Origin: Triparma columacea
Taxonomy: Eukaryota; Sar; Bolidophyceae; Parmales; Triparmaceae
NCBI GenBank assembly: GCA_030267965.1
Contig: BRYA01000031.1
Coordinates: 6,379 to 49,252, forward strand
Reading direction: 5' to 3'
Length of the DNA stretch: 42,874 bases
The notes beneath the pieces were generated by a model. The model was given only the letters and a program-made list of their open reading frames with translations. It did not search any database and was not told the origin of the DNA. The translations under genes were made by a program, and so were the position numbers. Below, piece by piece: positions 29,824 through 39,162 of this stretch (the first letter of the stretch is position 1; the number at the start of each line of letters is the position of its first letter).

Positions 29824-30024
29824 TATCTCTCGAAAATTAGCACTATTATTCAATAAGAATGATTTGATTTAGGAGTATATGTGTGTACGGATTAGCTGTA
29901 TAGTGTATTGATGCTGTGTTAAGGAAATAATTCCAAAAGATTTTGAGACTCCCACCTCTCCTCATTTCGGCCAAATAAATCCAGTTTCTCATTCCTGCTC
30001 CTATTGACAAAGACTAGATTTTAT

Positions 30025-31041
30025 ATGTCGTCCATGCCGGTGTCCCGTGGGGAGAAAAGACCGCGTATTCACAGAAGGATAGTAGGATTTGAATTCATGG
30101 TGAAAGAAGTTGTACCCTCGGAGGACCTTGGTATCCTTCCTGGGTCTCAAGGAGGGACTAAGGGTGAATCGTTAGCAGGAAGTGTCGAAGAAGCGGGAAG
30201 CGAGAATGGTGACGAAGAGGATGTATATATATCCGATGTGCTTGTTTGCCAACCATGTGATGAGGATGTGGACGTTGTCCCCGAAGGGAAAACCAACAGC
30301 AGGAGCAAGGAGAGAAAGAGAGACACGAGAATGATATACAATGATGAAAATAGCGAAGAAGACTATGACGAGGACGACAACTCTTGGGATGGTGATAGTA
30401 ATGGTAGTGAAAATGATGATGATGAAAATGAGCCTGGGTATGAAAAGAAGTCTCAGTACGGTATTAGCACAATATGGTATACATGCCCGCAAGAAGGATG
30501 TGAATATAAAGCGAAGGAAAGAGACACAATCAAGAAGCACCTTGCTAATATTCACGATATTGGCGTAACGTGGCATACATGCCCGCAAGAAGGGTGTGAG
30601 TATAAGGCGAAGTGGAGAGACAATATCAAGAAGCACCTTGCTAATATTCACGATATTGGTGTAACGTGGCAAACATGCCCACAAGAGGGTTGTGAATACA
30701 AGGCGAAGGAGAAATACAGCATCAAGCAGCACCTTTCTAATGTTCATGATATTGGCGTAACCTGGCATCAATGCCCGCAAGAAGGGTGTGAGTATAAGGC
30801 GAAGCGGAGAGGCCTTATCAAGAAGCACCTTGCTAATATTCACGATATTGGCGTAACCTGGCATCCATGCCCGCAAGAAGGTTGTGAATATAAGGCAAAG
30901 CACAAAAACACAATCAACATCCACCTTGCTAATATTCACGATATTGGCGTAACATGGCATACATGCCCGCAAGAGGGGTGTGAGTATAAGGCAAAGCGGA
31001 GAGGCAAAATCAAGATACACATTTCTAGGCATCACGTATAA
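30025..31041 (+). CDS. C2H2 zinc-finger array protein, tandem copy 1 (6 fingers)
   Basis: The intronless protein of about 338 aa starts at ATG 30025 with MSSMPVSRGEKRPRIHRR, whose basic run could be a nuclear signal. A conserved acidic region follows (EEDVYISDVLVCQPCDED; then Asp/Asn/Ser-rich). The C-terminal half holds six fingers with a 32-residue period: WHTCPQEGCEYKAK, a variable helix start, then IKKHLANIHDIGVT. The spacing is C-x4-C-x12-H-x4-H and the linker is DIGVTWH rather than TGEKP. The helix residues just before the first His differ between fingers (ERDTIKK, WRDNIKK, EKYSIKQ, RRGLIKK, HKNTINI, RRGKIKI) while the rest is almost constant. Sequence-specific DNA or RNA binding is the likely role. 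Two paralogues follow on the same strand. Confidence 0.88.
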   Translation: MSSMPVSRGEKRPRIHRRIVGFEFMVKEVVPSEDLGILPGSQGGTKGESLAGSVEEAGSENGDEEDVYISDVLVCQPCDEDVDVVPEGKTNSRSKERKRDTRMIYNDENSEEDYDEDDNSWDGDSNGSENDDDENEPGYEKKSQYGISTIWYTCPQEGCEYKAKERDTIKKHLANIHDIGVTWHTCPQEGCEYKAKWRDNIKKHLANIHDIGVTWQTCPQEGCEYKAKEKYSIKQHLSNVHDIGVTWHQCPQEGCEYKAKRRGLIKKHLANIHDIGVTWHPCPQEGCEYKAKHKNTINIHLANIHDIGVTWHTCPQEGCEYKAKRRGKIKIHISRHHV

Positions 31042-31300
31042 GTTGATTCATCTTTAGCAGAGTTGAAGCATGTAAGCCTTCTTTTATTGTTGCCCAAATA
31101 TATGCATCTTATATTGTTACACAAATAGAGTTTAAGCATGTGAAACGAAATATGCTTAAGCGACGGTGCCAAAGTGTTTGTTGAATTACCCAGGTAGGAA
31201 ACCCTCCACTCGGAGCCTCATTATTATTTCGGCCAAATAATTCCAGTATCTAAATCCAGTATCTCATTACTGCTCCTATTTGTCAAAGACTAGATTCTAT

Positions 31301-32293
31301 ATGTTTTCCATGCCGGTGTCTCGTGGGGAGAAACGACCGCGTATTCACAGAAGGATAGTAGGATTTGAATTCATGGAGAAAGAAGTTGTACCCTCGGAGG
31401 ACCTTGGTATCCTTCCTGGGTCTCAAGGAGGGACTAAGGGCGAATCGACAGCAGGTAGTGTCGAAGAAGCGGGAAGCAAGAATGACGACGAAGAGGATGT
31501 ATATATATCCGATGTGCTTGTTTGCCAACCATGTGATGAGGATGTGGAGACCAACAGCAGGAGCAAGGAGAAAAAGAGAGAAACGAGAATGGAATACAAT
31601 GATGACAATGGCGAAGAAGACTATGACGAGGACGACTCTTGTGACGGTGATAGTAATGGTAGTGAAAATGATGATGATGAAGGCTCAGGGTATGAAAAGA
31701 AGTCTCAGTACGGTGGTAGCACAATCTGGTATACATGCCCGCAAGAAGGGTGTGAATATAAGGCGAAGCAGAGAAGCAGCATCAAGTTGCACCTTGCTTA
31801 TATTCACGACATTGGCTTAACGTGGCACACATGCCCACAAGCGGGTTGTGAATATAAGGCGAAGGGGAAAGGCAGCATCAAGCTACACCTTGCCAATTTT
31901 CACGATATTGGCGTAACCTGGCATAAATGCCCGCAAGAGGGGTGCGAATATCAGGCTAAACAGAGCGGCAGCATCAAGAAGCACCTTGCTAATGTTCACA
32001 ATATTGGCGTAACATGGCATACATGCCCGCAAGAAGGTTGTGAATATAAGGCGAAGAAGAGAGGCAACCTCAAGTCCCACCTTGCTAATGTTCACGATAT
32101 TGGCGTAACCTGGCATTCATGCCCGCAAGAGGGTTGTGGATTTAAGACGAAGCAAAGAGGTATTCTCAAGAACCACCTTGCTAGTATTCACGATATTGGC
32201 GTGACGTGGCATACATGCCAGCAAGAAGGGTGCGAGTATAAGGCAAAGCAGAGAGACAAAATCAAGAGACACATTTCTAAGCATCACGTATAA
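31301..32293 (+). CDS. C2H2 zinc-finger array protein, tandem copy 2 (6 fingers)
   Basis: The intronless protein of about 330 aa has ATG at 31301 and starts MFSMPVSRGEKRPRIHRR. It shares the N-terminal acidic domain with copy 1, apart from small deletions in the Asp/Ser region. It has six 32-residue C-x4-C-x12-H-x4-H fingers whose variable helix starts are QRSSIKL, GKGSIKL, QSGSIKK, KRGNLKS, QRGILKN and QRDKIKR. Finger 6 has CQQEGC instead of CPQEGC. It ends KHHV like the other copies. About 190 bp of 3' flank and 60 bp of 5' flank are also shared with copies 1 and 3. A nuclear DNA-binding role is likely; the targets are unknown. Confidence 0.88.
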   Translation: MFSMPVSRGEKRPRIHRRIVGFEFMEKEVVPSEDLGILPGSQGGTKGESTAGSVEEAGSKNDDEEDVYISDVLVCQPCDEDVETNSRSKEKKRETRMEYNDDNGEEDYDEDDSCDGDSNGSENDDDEGSGYEKKSQYGGSTIWYTCPQEGCEYKAKQRSSIKLHLAYIHDIGLTWHTCPQAGCEYKAKGKGSIKLHLANFHDIGVTWHKCPQEGCEYQAKQSGSIKKHLANVHNIGVTWHTCPQEGCEYKAKKRGNLKSHLANVHDIGVTWHSCPQEGCGFKTKQRGILKNHLASIHDIGVTWHTCQQEGCEYKAKQRDKIKRHISKHHV

Positions 32294-32553
32294 GTTGATT
32301 CATCTTTCGCAGAGTTGAAGCATGTAAGCCTTCTTTTATTGTTGCGTAAATATATTGATTCATCTTATATTGTTACACAAATAGAGTTTAAGCATGTGAA
32401 ACGAAATATTCGTAAGCGACGGTGCTAAAGTGTTTGTTGAATTACCCGTTGGCAACCCCAACCTGTCCTTCCCTCCGGATCTCACCTCTCATTATTTCGG
32501 CCAAGTAAATCCAGTTTCTCATTCCTGCTCCTATTTGACAAAGACTAGATTTT

Positions 32554-33951
32554 ATGTCGTCCATGCCGGTGTCTTTTGGGGAGAAACGACCGCGTATTAA
32601 TAGAAGGATAGCAGGATTTGAATTCATGGAGGAAGAAAATGTATCCGAGGACCTTGGTATCCTTCCTGGGTCTCAAGGAGGGAGTGAGGTTGAACCGATA
32701 GAAGGCGGTGTCGAAGAATCGGGAAGTGAGAATGGTGACGAAGAGGATGTATATATATCCGATGTGCTTGTTTGCCAACCATGTGATGAGGATGTGGACG
32801 ATGTCCCCGAATGGAAAACTAACAGCAGGAGCAATGAGCGAAAGAGAGAAACGAGAATGATATACAATGATGACAATGGCGAAGAAGACTATGACGAGGA
32901 CGATGACTCTTGGGATGGTGCTGGTAATGGTGGTGAAAATGTTGATGATGAAGATGAGCCTAAATACGAAAAGAAGTCTCAATACGATATTGGCATAACG
33001 TGGCACCAATGCCCGCAAAAAGGGTGTGAATATAAGACGAAGCGGAAATACAGCATCAAGAGTCACCTTGCTCACGTTCACGATATTGGCGTAACTTGGC
33101 ATACATGCCCTCTGGAAGGGTGTGAATATAAGGCGAAGCAGAGATGCGATACCAAGAGGCACCTTGCTGATGTTCACAATATTGGCGTAACATGGCATCC
33201 ATGCCCACAAGAGGGTTGTGAATTTAAGGCGAAGGAGAGAGGCGATATCAAGAAGCACCTTGCTAATATTCATGATATTGGCATAACGTGGCATCCATGC
33301 CCACATGAGGGGTGTGAATATAAGGCGAAGTGGAAAGAGAGACTGAATAGGCACCTTGCAGATATTCACGATATTGGTGTAACATGGCATTTATGCCCAC
33401 AAAATGGGTGTGCATTTAAGGCGAAGCAAAGAAGCGACGTCAAGATCCACCTTGCTCGTATTCACGATATTGGCGTAACGTGGCATCAATGCCCGCAAGA
33501 AGGATGTGATTATAAGGCAAAGGATAGAGGCAGCATCAAGTTACACCTTGCTAATATTCACGATATTGGCGTAACGTGGCATCCATGCCCGCAAGAAGGG
33601 TGTGAATATAGGGCGAAGCAGAGAAGCGATATCAAGGTCCACCTTGCTCATATTCACGACATCGGCGTAACCTGGCATCAATGCCCGCAAGAAGGGTGTG
33701 AATATAAGACGAAGCGGAGATGCGATGTCAAGTTACACCTTGCTAATATTCACGGCATTGGCTGTACGTGGCATCAGTGCCCGCAAGAAGGGTGTGAATA
33801 TAAGACGAAGCATAGGTGCAATATCAAGACCCACCTTGCTAATATTCATGGTTTTGGCGTAACGTGGCATTCATGCCCGCAAGAAGGGTGTGAGTATAAG
33901 TCGAAGCAGAGGTGCAACCTCAGGTTACACATTTCTAAGCATCACGTATAA
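32554..33951 (+). CDS. C2H2 zinc-finger array protein, tandem copy 3 (10 fingers)
   Basis: The intronless 465-aa protein has ATG at 32554 and starts MSSMPVSFGEKRPRINRR. It has the same acidic N-terminal domain and YISDVLVCQPCDED block as its neighbours. It carries ten 32-residue C-x4-C-x12-H-x4-H fingers, four more than the other copies. Variable helix starts are RKYSIKS, QRCDTKR, ERGDIKK, WKERLNR, QRSDVKI, DRGSIKL, QRSDIKV, RRCDVKL, HRCNIKT and QRCNLRL. Several fingers carry an extra Cys at helix position 2 (QRCD, RRCD, HRCN, QRCN). The finger number differs by whole 96-nt units, pointing to unequal exchange within the array. Confidence 0.88.
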   Translation: MSSMPVSFGEKRPRINRRIAGFEFMEEENVSEDLGILPGSQGGSEVEPIEGGVEESGSENGDEEDVYISDVLVCQPCDEDVDDVPEWKTNSRSNERKRETRMIYNDDNGEEDYDEDDDSWDGAGNGGENVDDEDEPKYEKKSQYDIGITWHQCPQKGCEYKTKRKYSIKSHLAHVHDIGVTWHTCPLEGCEYKAKQRCDTKRHLADVHNIGVTWHPCPQEGCEFKAKERGDIKKHLANIHDIGITWHPCPHEGCEYKAKWKERLNRHLADIHDIGVTWHLCPQNGCAFKAKQRSDVKIHLARIHDIGVTWHQCPQEGCDYKAKDRGSIKLHLANIHDIGVTWHPCPQEGCEYRAKQRSDIKVHLAHIHDIGVTWHQCPQEGCEYKTKRRCDVKLHLANIHGIGCTWHQCPQEGCEYKTKHRCNIKTHLANIHGFGVTWHSCPQEGCEYKSKQRCNLRLHISKHHV

Positions 33952-34125
33952 GTGATTCATCTTAAGCAGAGTTGAAGCATCTAAATCTTCTCTTATTGTT
34001 GCATAAATATATTTGATACTGTTACACAAATAGAGTTTCAAGCATCATGTTCAACGAAATATCTTAGTGACGGGTGCTAAAGTGTTGTTGAAATAGGAAT
34101 CTTTAGTGCTGTATTTCTTCAAATA

Positions 34126-34515
34126 TCAGAAGATAGGGTTCGTCTGAGTCCTGAGGTGCAGGCCGTCTCTGTGTACAGCCGGGCTCGTTAGCCGCACGCC
34201 CTTGCTGTAATGGTACACGTTGGTGACTGGGTTCGTGCCTGCGTACTTGTACTTCCAGTCACCCTCACGCCGGCCATCAACATAGTTGCCGACCCATCTG
34301 AAGCCGTTTCCGTAAAGACGCACGAACGGGCCTTGCTTTACGCCGTCGACCCACTCGCCCATGAGCTGCTTGTGGCAGTAAGCGGGCTGACTACTGTTCT
34401 GCACAAAGTTACCAGAACCGTGCGGCAAACCATTCCTGAGGCCGCCAGTGTAGATACCCATGTACTTGTATTCGTCCTCCTTCCACTCGATTGATCCAAT
34501 TGACGCGCTCGCCAT
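34126..34515 (-). CDS. Small MORN-repeat protein
   Basis: The intronless 129-aa protein starts at ATG 34515. It has about three to four MORN-like repeats: YKYMGIYTGGLRNGLPHGSG, CHKQLMGEWVDGVKQGPFV, FRWVGNYVDGRREGDWKY and a degenerate last one. These show the Y-x-G-x-(W/Y)-x-x-G-x-(R/K)-x-G pattern. MORN repeats often bind membranes or other proteins, for example in cytoskeletal or flagellar scaffolds. There is no catalytic domain, signal or membrane segment, and the protein is short for the family. It diverges from the threonine dehydratase gene 103 bp away. Confidence 0.8.
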   Translation of the reverse strand: MASASIGSIEWKEDEYKYMGIYTGGLRNGLPHGSGNFVQNSSQPAYCHKQLMGEWVDGVKQGPFVRLYGNGFRWVGNYVDGRREGDWKYKYAGTNPVTNVYHYSKGVRLTSPAVHRDGLHLRTQTNPIF

Positions 34516-34618
34516 GTTGTATTTGCCAAATTAGCGAATACCCTGGTATTAAAAGGCTTTTATACCTGGTAATCTAATCTTCCGATTCGTTCTTGCAAAA
34601 AGCAAAAAAAAAAAAATC
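34516..34618. promoter_or_regulatory. Divergent intergenic region (103 bp)
   Basis: It lies between the MORN gene (leftwards) and threonine dehydratase (rightwards). A run of about 13 A residues sits immediately before the dehydratase ATG at 34619. No other element is seen. Confidence 0.4.
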
Positions 34619-37182
34619 ATGCTAAGAGGCTCCTCATCACTCCTCCAACGCTTTCCAAAACTACCTAAAGGGAGGTTATTGCTAAGATCATTTGCTACGA
34701 TCGACGACGAACAACAACAAGAAGATGAGTCCAAACAAAGTAACATTGAACATAATTCTGAACCTACAACATCCGAGGATCAATTACCCATCAATTTCTC
34801 GGATATTAGCCGGGCATCGCTAGCAATTAAGGGTAAGAAACGTTACAAACTTAATATTTACTAAACAATTACTAACATTCATCGCAAACCACGCACAGGA
34901 GGAGTAGTAAATAGTAAGTATTCCAAACATGTCACCGATCAAAATTGATGACATGGCCCACTTACCAATCAAAATAAGCGTTCAATTCATTTCAAACTAC
35001 ACCTCTTGGATCAACTAACACAACATCAACTCGCAAACCCCTATTTTCGCGACCTTTAACGTGATTCCAATCATAAATTCGAATTTAATCAAATATATAC
35101 AGCGAGCTGCAAGAGGAGCTACTTCCTATCTGAGCTTTGTGGGATGAACGTCTACTTGAAGAAAGAGCTCGACCAGGTGAGAAGCCGCTGGAAGTTGTGA
35201 GAGGGCTAATTTTAGGGAGAAGGGAAGGGGGGGAGGTGGGGGAGGGAGGGGAGGGGGGGGAGGGGGGCCAAGGGAAGGGGAGAGTGAGAATGATTTAACG
35301 CCAGCAATGTGGAAATTGCCGCCAAACAACTATCTCAAGGAACAAGCAAAACACGCATCGACCTTCCTCCCCCCCTCCATCTTCAACTCCTAACTCCCTC
35401 CTCCCCAATTTCCTAGTTCACCGGTTCCTTCAAAGAGCGCGGTGCTCGCAACACCCTAATCCTCCTGAAGCGTCAGTGGGAAGAGTCCGGCATATTCAAC
35501 TACCCCGGTGTAACCGCCGCCTCCGCCGGCAACCACGCCCTCGCCCTCTCCTACCACGGCAGGGAGCTCGGGATACCCGTCACTGTCGTCATGCCTGTTG
35601 TGGCACCACTGGCGAAGGTTGATAAGTGCAGACAGTTCGGGGCTAATGTCGTCATTCATGGGGCGCATATCGGGGAGAGGTGAGAGGAGGGTGGAGGGGG
35701 GAGGGAAGGGGGGAATGAGGGGGTGTTGCTTGTTTGTTCCGATGAAGAGATAACCCACAACAACAAAGGTAGATATGATATGCGACGTGCATTTCGGAGA
35801 CACGCGCAATGATTAAACGCCAGCAAGGTATAAACGGCTGCCAAACGACCATACTGAGGAACAATCACAAGACGCCATCAACGTCCATTACTACCCCCCC
35901 CCCCCCGCCCCCTCTTTTCTACCTTTGACACCTCCTCCCCCCCCCCCCTCCGCCCCTCGTTCATCTCTTAGCAAGCTCCACAGCGAGGAACTGTGTGCGG
36001 AGCAAGGCCTGACCTACGTGAACGGTTACGACGACCCCCCTATCATGGCCGGCGCCGGTACCATAGGGATCGAGATATGCGACCAGGTCCCCGACCTGGA
36101 TGCGGTCATCGTACCTGTCGGAGGGGCGGGACTTATCGGAGGCGTTAGGTAAGGAGGGGAGGGGACATTGTTGTTAAGGGAAGAGGGGGACAAAGGAAAA
36201 GGAAGGAAGGGGAAGAATTTGAGGGACGACGAAAACACGCACCCACACACACAGAGGGAAGAATTTGAGGGACGAAGAAGACACACACCCACACACATAG
36301 ATACACACACAAACATATTTACCCTCCCCCCCCCATCCCCCCCCATCCCCCACCCAGCTGTGCCGTCAAGACTCTGATGCCTGACTGCAAGGTTTTCGGC
36401 GTCGAGCCCTATTTCTCCGCCTCCTACACCGCCGCTCTCGCCGCCAACAAGCCCGTCGAGACCCTGATCGAGCCTACCCTAGCCGACGGCCTTGCCGTAC
36501 CCAAGGTCGGAAGCCACGCGTTCCAGATGGCCAGGCACTACGTGGACGACACGTTCCTTACTACGGAGAGGGAGATCGCCATCGCGTGCCTGAGACTTAT
36601 CGAGAACGAGAAGCTGGTGGTGGAGGGAGGAGGGGCGATTGGGCTTACACCCATACTACCAGGAGGACCCATGGACACGCCAGAATGGAAGGGCAAGGTA
36701 AGCAGAAGGAGGATATAGTCGATTGGTTATTATCTTTCTCTCTCTTTACAATCCTAACCTCCTTGCTCATCTCTCCCTTTCCCCTTCCCAACCAAACCCA
36801 GAACGTCGTGGTCCCAATCTGTGGCGGCAACATTGACACCACGACCCTCGGTCGCGTGATCGATCGCGGTCTCGCCGCCGACCAGCGCCTAGTCCGCTTC
36901 GTCGCCACAGTCAGTGACCGTCCCGGTGGCATCGCTCGGCTCACTAGCCTCCTATCGGCGGAGGAGGCGAGCGTTAAGGACATCTACCACGAGAGGAGCT
37001 GGCTGCAGAGCAGCGTCAGCAACGTGCAGATGAGGTGCGTGCTAGAGCTCAGGGGGAGGGAGCACGCCCAGAGGGTAAAGGAGGCCTTGGCGAGGGAGGG
37101 GTACCCCACCAAGTGGGACGACACTGAAGACCCACTCAACAGCGGGGACATCAAGGGGACGGAATGCCTGCCGGTGGTTTAA
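34619..37182 (+). CDS. Threonine dehydratase (threonine ammonia-lyase), PLP-dependent
   Basis: Exons are 34619-34832, 34899-34913, 35103-35176, 35417-35679, 35972-36148, 36358-36697 and 36802-37182, giving about 487 aa. The first about 55 residues (MLRGSSSLLQRFPKLPKGR...) look like a mitochondrial or plastid presequence. The core has GGVVNTSCKRS, the PLP lysine in FTGSFKERGARN (Lys107), ASAGNHALALSYHG, the phosphate loop PVGGAGLIGG (237-246) and VEGGGAIGL. A C-terminal ACT-like domain (about 388-460, VSDRPGGIARLTSLL) may carry regulation. The enzyme deaminates threonine (or serine) to 2-oxobutyrate, the entry to isoleucine synthesis. With one ACT-like domain it is shorter than long plant or bacterial IlvA forms. 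Exon 2 is only 15 nt, and introns 3 and 4 share a repeat. Confidence 0.9.
34899..34913 (+). other. 15-nt micro-exon of threonine dehydratase
   Basis: It is flanked by a CGCACAG acceptor and a GTAAGT donor. It encodes GGVVN in phase, completing the family-typical I-x-GGVVNT-x-C-x-x-S segment between exons 1 and 3. Without it the conserved segment is lost. Confidence 0.8.
35291..35370 (+). repeat. Intronic repeat copy A (intron 3 of threonine dehydratase)
   Basis: About 78 bp starting AATGATTTAACGCCAGCAA and containing CCAAACAACTAT and AGGAACAA match copy B in intron 4 at roughly three quarters of positions. Confidence 0.75.
35727..35887 (+). repeat. Intronic repeat copy B (intron 4 of threonine dehydratase), possibly MITE-like
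   Basis: 35807-35887 repeats copy A (AATGATTAAACGCCAGCAAG...CCAAACGACCATACTGAGGA). The right end, GGAACAATCACAAG, is nearly an inverted match to CTTGTTTGTTCC about 130 bp to the left (near 35728). A small element with imperfect terminal inverted repeats is therefore possible. No transposase is present. Confidence 0.5.
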
Positions 37183-37477
37183 GCAAGAAGGGGGAGGGAA
37201 GAGAGGGGAAGGGAAGGGAGTTCCATATAATGTAGGACGATGTAGGTTTTTTAGGGGGAGGAAGGTGAAATGAATAGTAGTTGGACTTAAAAACTTTTGA
37301 GGATGTAATTTATGAACTGTGTCGATACTGAAAACAAATTGGTGAAGGGGGCGGAACGGGCGTAGTGTAAAGTCTCAATCCTTTTCTTCCTGGCGCTTTC
37401 GACGTGTTAAGATCTTCCATCATCTCCACGCCAAATAGTGTGAGGTGGCGATTTTGCGAATTGCCTCATTATTTTGT
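37183..37477. other. Intergenic region (295 bp)
   Basis: It contains the 3' flank of threonine dehydratase (G-rich) and the 5' flank of the aldolase, both transcribed rightwards. No gene or repeat is seen. Confidence 0.4.
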
Positions 37478-38976
37478 ATGAGACTCTTGCTTTTCCTGAA
37501 CCTACCTCTCATTGTGACATCGCTCAGCATGGCTGTTGGTGGCGGTGGAAAGCACCTCAGCGCAGACATGAGGGCAAAACTGAAGCAGGTCGCCCAACAG
37601 GTAAAAAGAGCAACGGAGCGTGGACAGTTGGTGCAGTTTATTCAACATCTTACCCATCTATCGCAACCCAAATTTAGATGGCTACGCCAGGAAAGGGACT
37701 TTCAGCATGTGACGAAGGTCCAGCTACGATTGGAGGTCGTTTTGAGGCCGTTGGAGTCACAAACTCAGAGGAGACTCGCAGGGTGTACAGGCAGATGCTT
37801 TTCACAGCTGAAGGCTGCGAGAATTACCTCAGCGGGGCGATCCTTGACCCAGAGACACTCTACCAGAAGAGCGACGACGGGGTGCTGTTCCCTGAGCTTC
37901 TCAAAAGTAGGGGGATCTTGCCTGGGGTTAAGCCTCACTTGAAGATCTATGAGGTAGGCTGGGCGAAGTGCAGTTCGTGAAAGGAGGGGGGGGAAACTGC
38001 TTCTGTACTTCACCTGCTGATATGCCTTGCGCACAAGGAATTTCTAGACGGCCTTTAACTCCCCCCTCTCCCCAAACAACACCGCAGCTCCCAGGAACTA
38101 ATGGTGACACTGTTATGCAGGGGCTCGACTCACTCGCAGTCAGGTGCAAGGAGTACGTTGCTGCCGGCGCCGTCTTCGCAAAGTGGCGTTCCCCCCTCGT
38201 CATCGACGTGTCTAAGGGCTGCCCCACCGACCTTGCTATCAAGGCCAACATGCAGGACCTCGCAAGGTACGCCTTGATCTGCCAGAGCGAGGGGCTCGTA
38301 CCGATCGTAGAGCCGGACATCTCACTCAGCGGGACACACACGCTTGAGGTGGCGATCGACGTCAACATTAAGGTTCAGGCGGAGCTGTACAAGGCCATGA
38401 TTGATCACGGGGTGTACATGGAGGGAAGGTGAGGGGGTGGGGTAGGGGGGTAGGGGGGTAGGGCAGGGGCTTAGCGAAACTCGCTGTAAGGGCGAGATGG
38501 CAGGTATGTTGTAGGCACGACCTTAACCCTTAAACCCTACTCCTCCACCCCCCCACGCACACAGTACCCTCAAACCCAACATTGTGAACCCAGGAAAAGG
38601 TTGCACCGAATCGTACACCGTCGAGGAGATCGGGGAAGCCAACATCCGTGTCCTTCGCGACGTCTTCCCTGTCGCTATGCCAGGCGCTAACTTTCTAAGC
38701 GGGGGTCAGAGCCTCGAGGACGCCGCCGCCAGGTTGAGCGCCATGAACAAGGTGAAGGGAAACAGCCCTTGGAACCTCTCCTTCAGCTGGTCGCAGGCCC
38801 TGCAGCTGCCTCTGCTAGAGCTGTGTAGGGGGAAGGGGGAGCTGTGCCTCGAGGAGATGGGAAAACTTTACGTGAAGGAGCTGGAAATTGCGGGGATGGC
38901 GGCGAGAGGGGAGCACGAGTGGAAGGAAGGAGAGGGGAGCCACGGAGTGGGAAAAAAAGCCATGGTGGGGGTTTGA
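37478..38976 (+). CDS. Class I fructose-1,6-bisphosphate aldolase with signal-like leader
   Basis: Exons are 37478-37600, 37678-37953, 38088-38428 and 38565-38976, giving about 383 aa. Family motifs are GLSACDEGPATIGGRFE (equivalent of the ADES/AMDES loop), LPGTNGDTVMQGLDSL, GAVFAKWRSPL (Lys165, Arg167), IVEPDI, and the Schiff-base lysine in STLKPNIVNPGKG (Lys250). FLSGGQS and SFSWSQALQ follow near the C-terminus. The enzyme cleaves fructose-1,6-bisphosphate to two triose phosphates, or the reverse, in glycolysis or the Calvin cycle. Exon 1 encodes a hydrophobic leader (MRLLLFLNLPLIVTSLSMAV) ending near the first junction. In algae with secondary plastids this suggests a bipartite plastid-targeting presequence, but the exact signal motif is not decisive. 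ATG 37478 is the first ATG in frame. Confidence 0.9.
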
Positions 38977-39162
38977 AAGGGGGTGGGAAGGGGAGGGGAA
39001 GGGAGAAGGGAAGGGAGGGGGCGTAGCTAACCGAGGGGGTTTGGAGCGTAAAAAGGGGATTTAATTGCCTCAATTGCGAGCAAAAAGTCTTGGCCAAATT
39101 TTTCTAACTTCGAGGATTTGATTCTCCCTACCTCCCTCTCCCAACCAGTTTTCTTCACTACG

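Larger units (their letters stand above)
29960..34110. repeat. Triplicated unit of the zinc-finger genes with conserved flanks
   Basis: Three direct copies start at about 29966, 31228 and 32497. Each begins with TTTCGGCCAAATAAATCCAG-like sequence and CTGCTCCTATTTG about 30 bp before the ATG. The stop in each is followed by a shared 3' flank (GTTGATTCATCTTT, GAGTTGAAGCAT, ACACAAATAGAGTTT and an AAAGTGTTTGTTGAA-like block). The 5' flank probably includes the core promoter and 5' UTR. It is the only non-coding sequence conserved in all three copies upstream of the genes. Confidence 0.85.

Noticed and set aside
30172..31035. Long minus-strand open frames opposite the zinc-finger genes
   Set aside because: They mirror the 96-nt finger unit, have no family match, and the sense frame has invariant Cys/His. 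The same applies to 32545-33390 and the shorter ones in copy 2.
30480..33951. Regularly spaced repeats as a CRISPR-like or satellite array
   Set aside because: The 96-nt period is exactly one zinc finger in frame throughout, with no spacers or cas genes, and the genome is eukaryotic.
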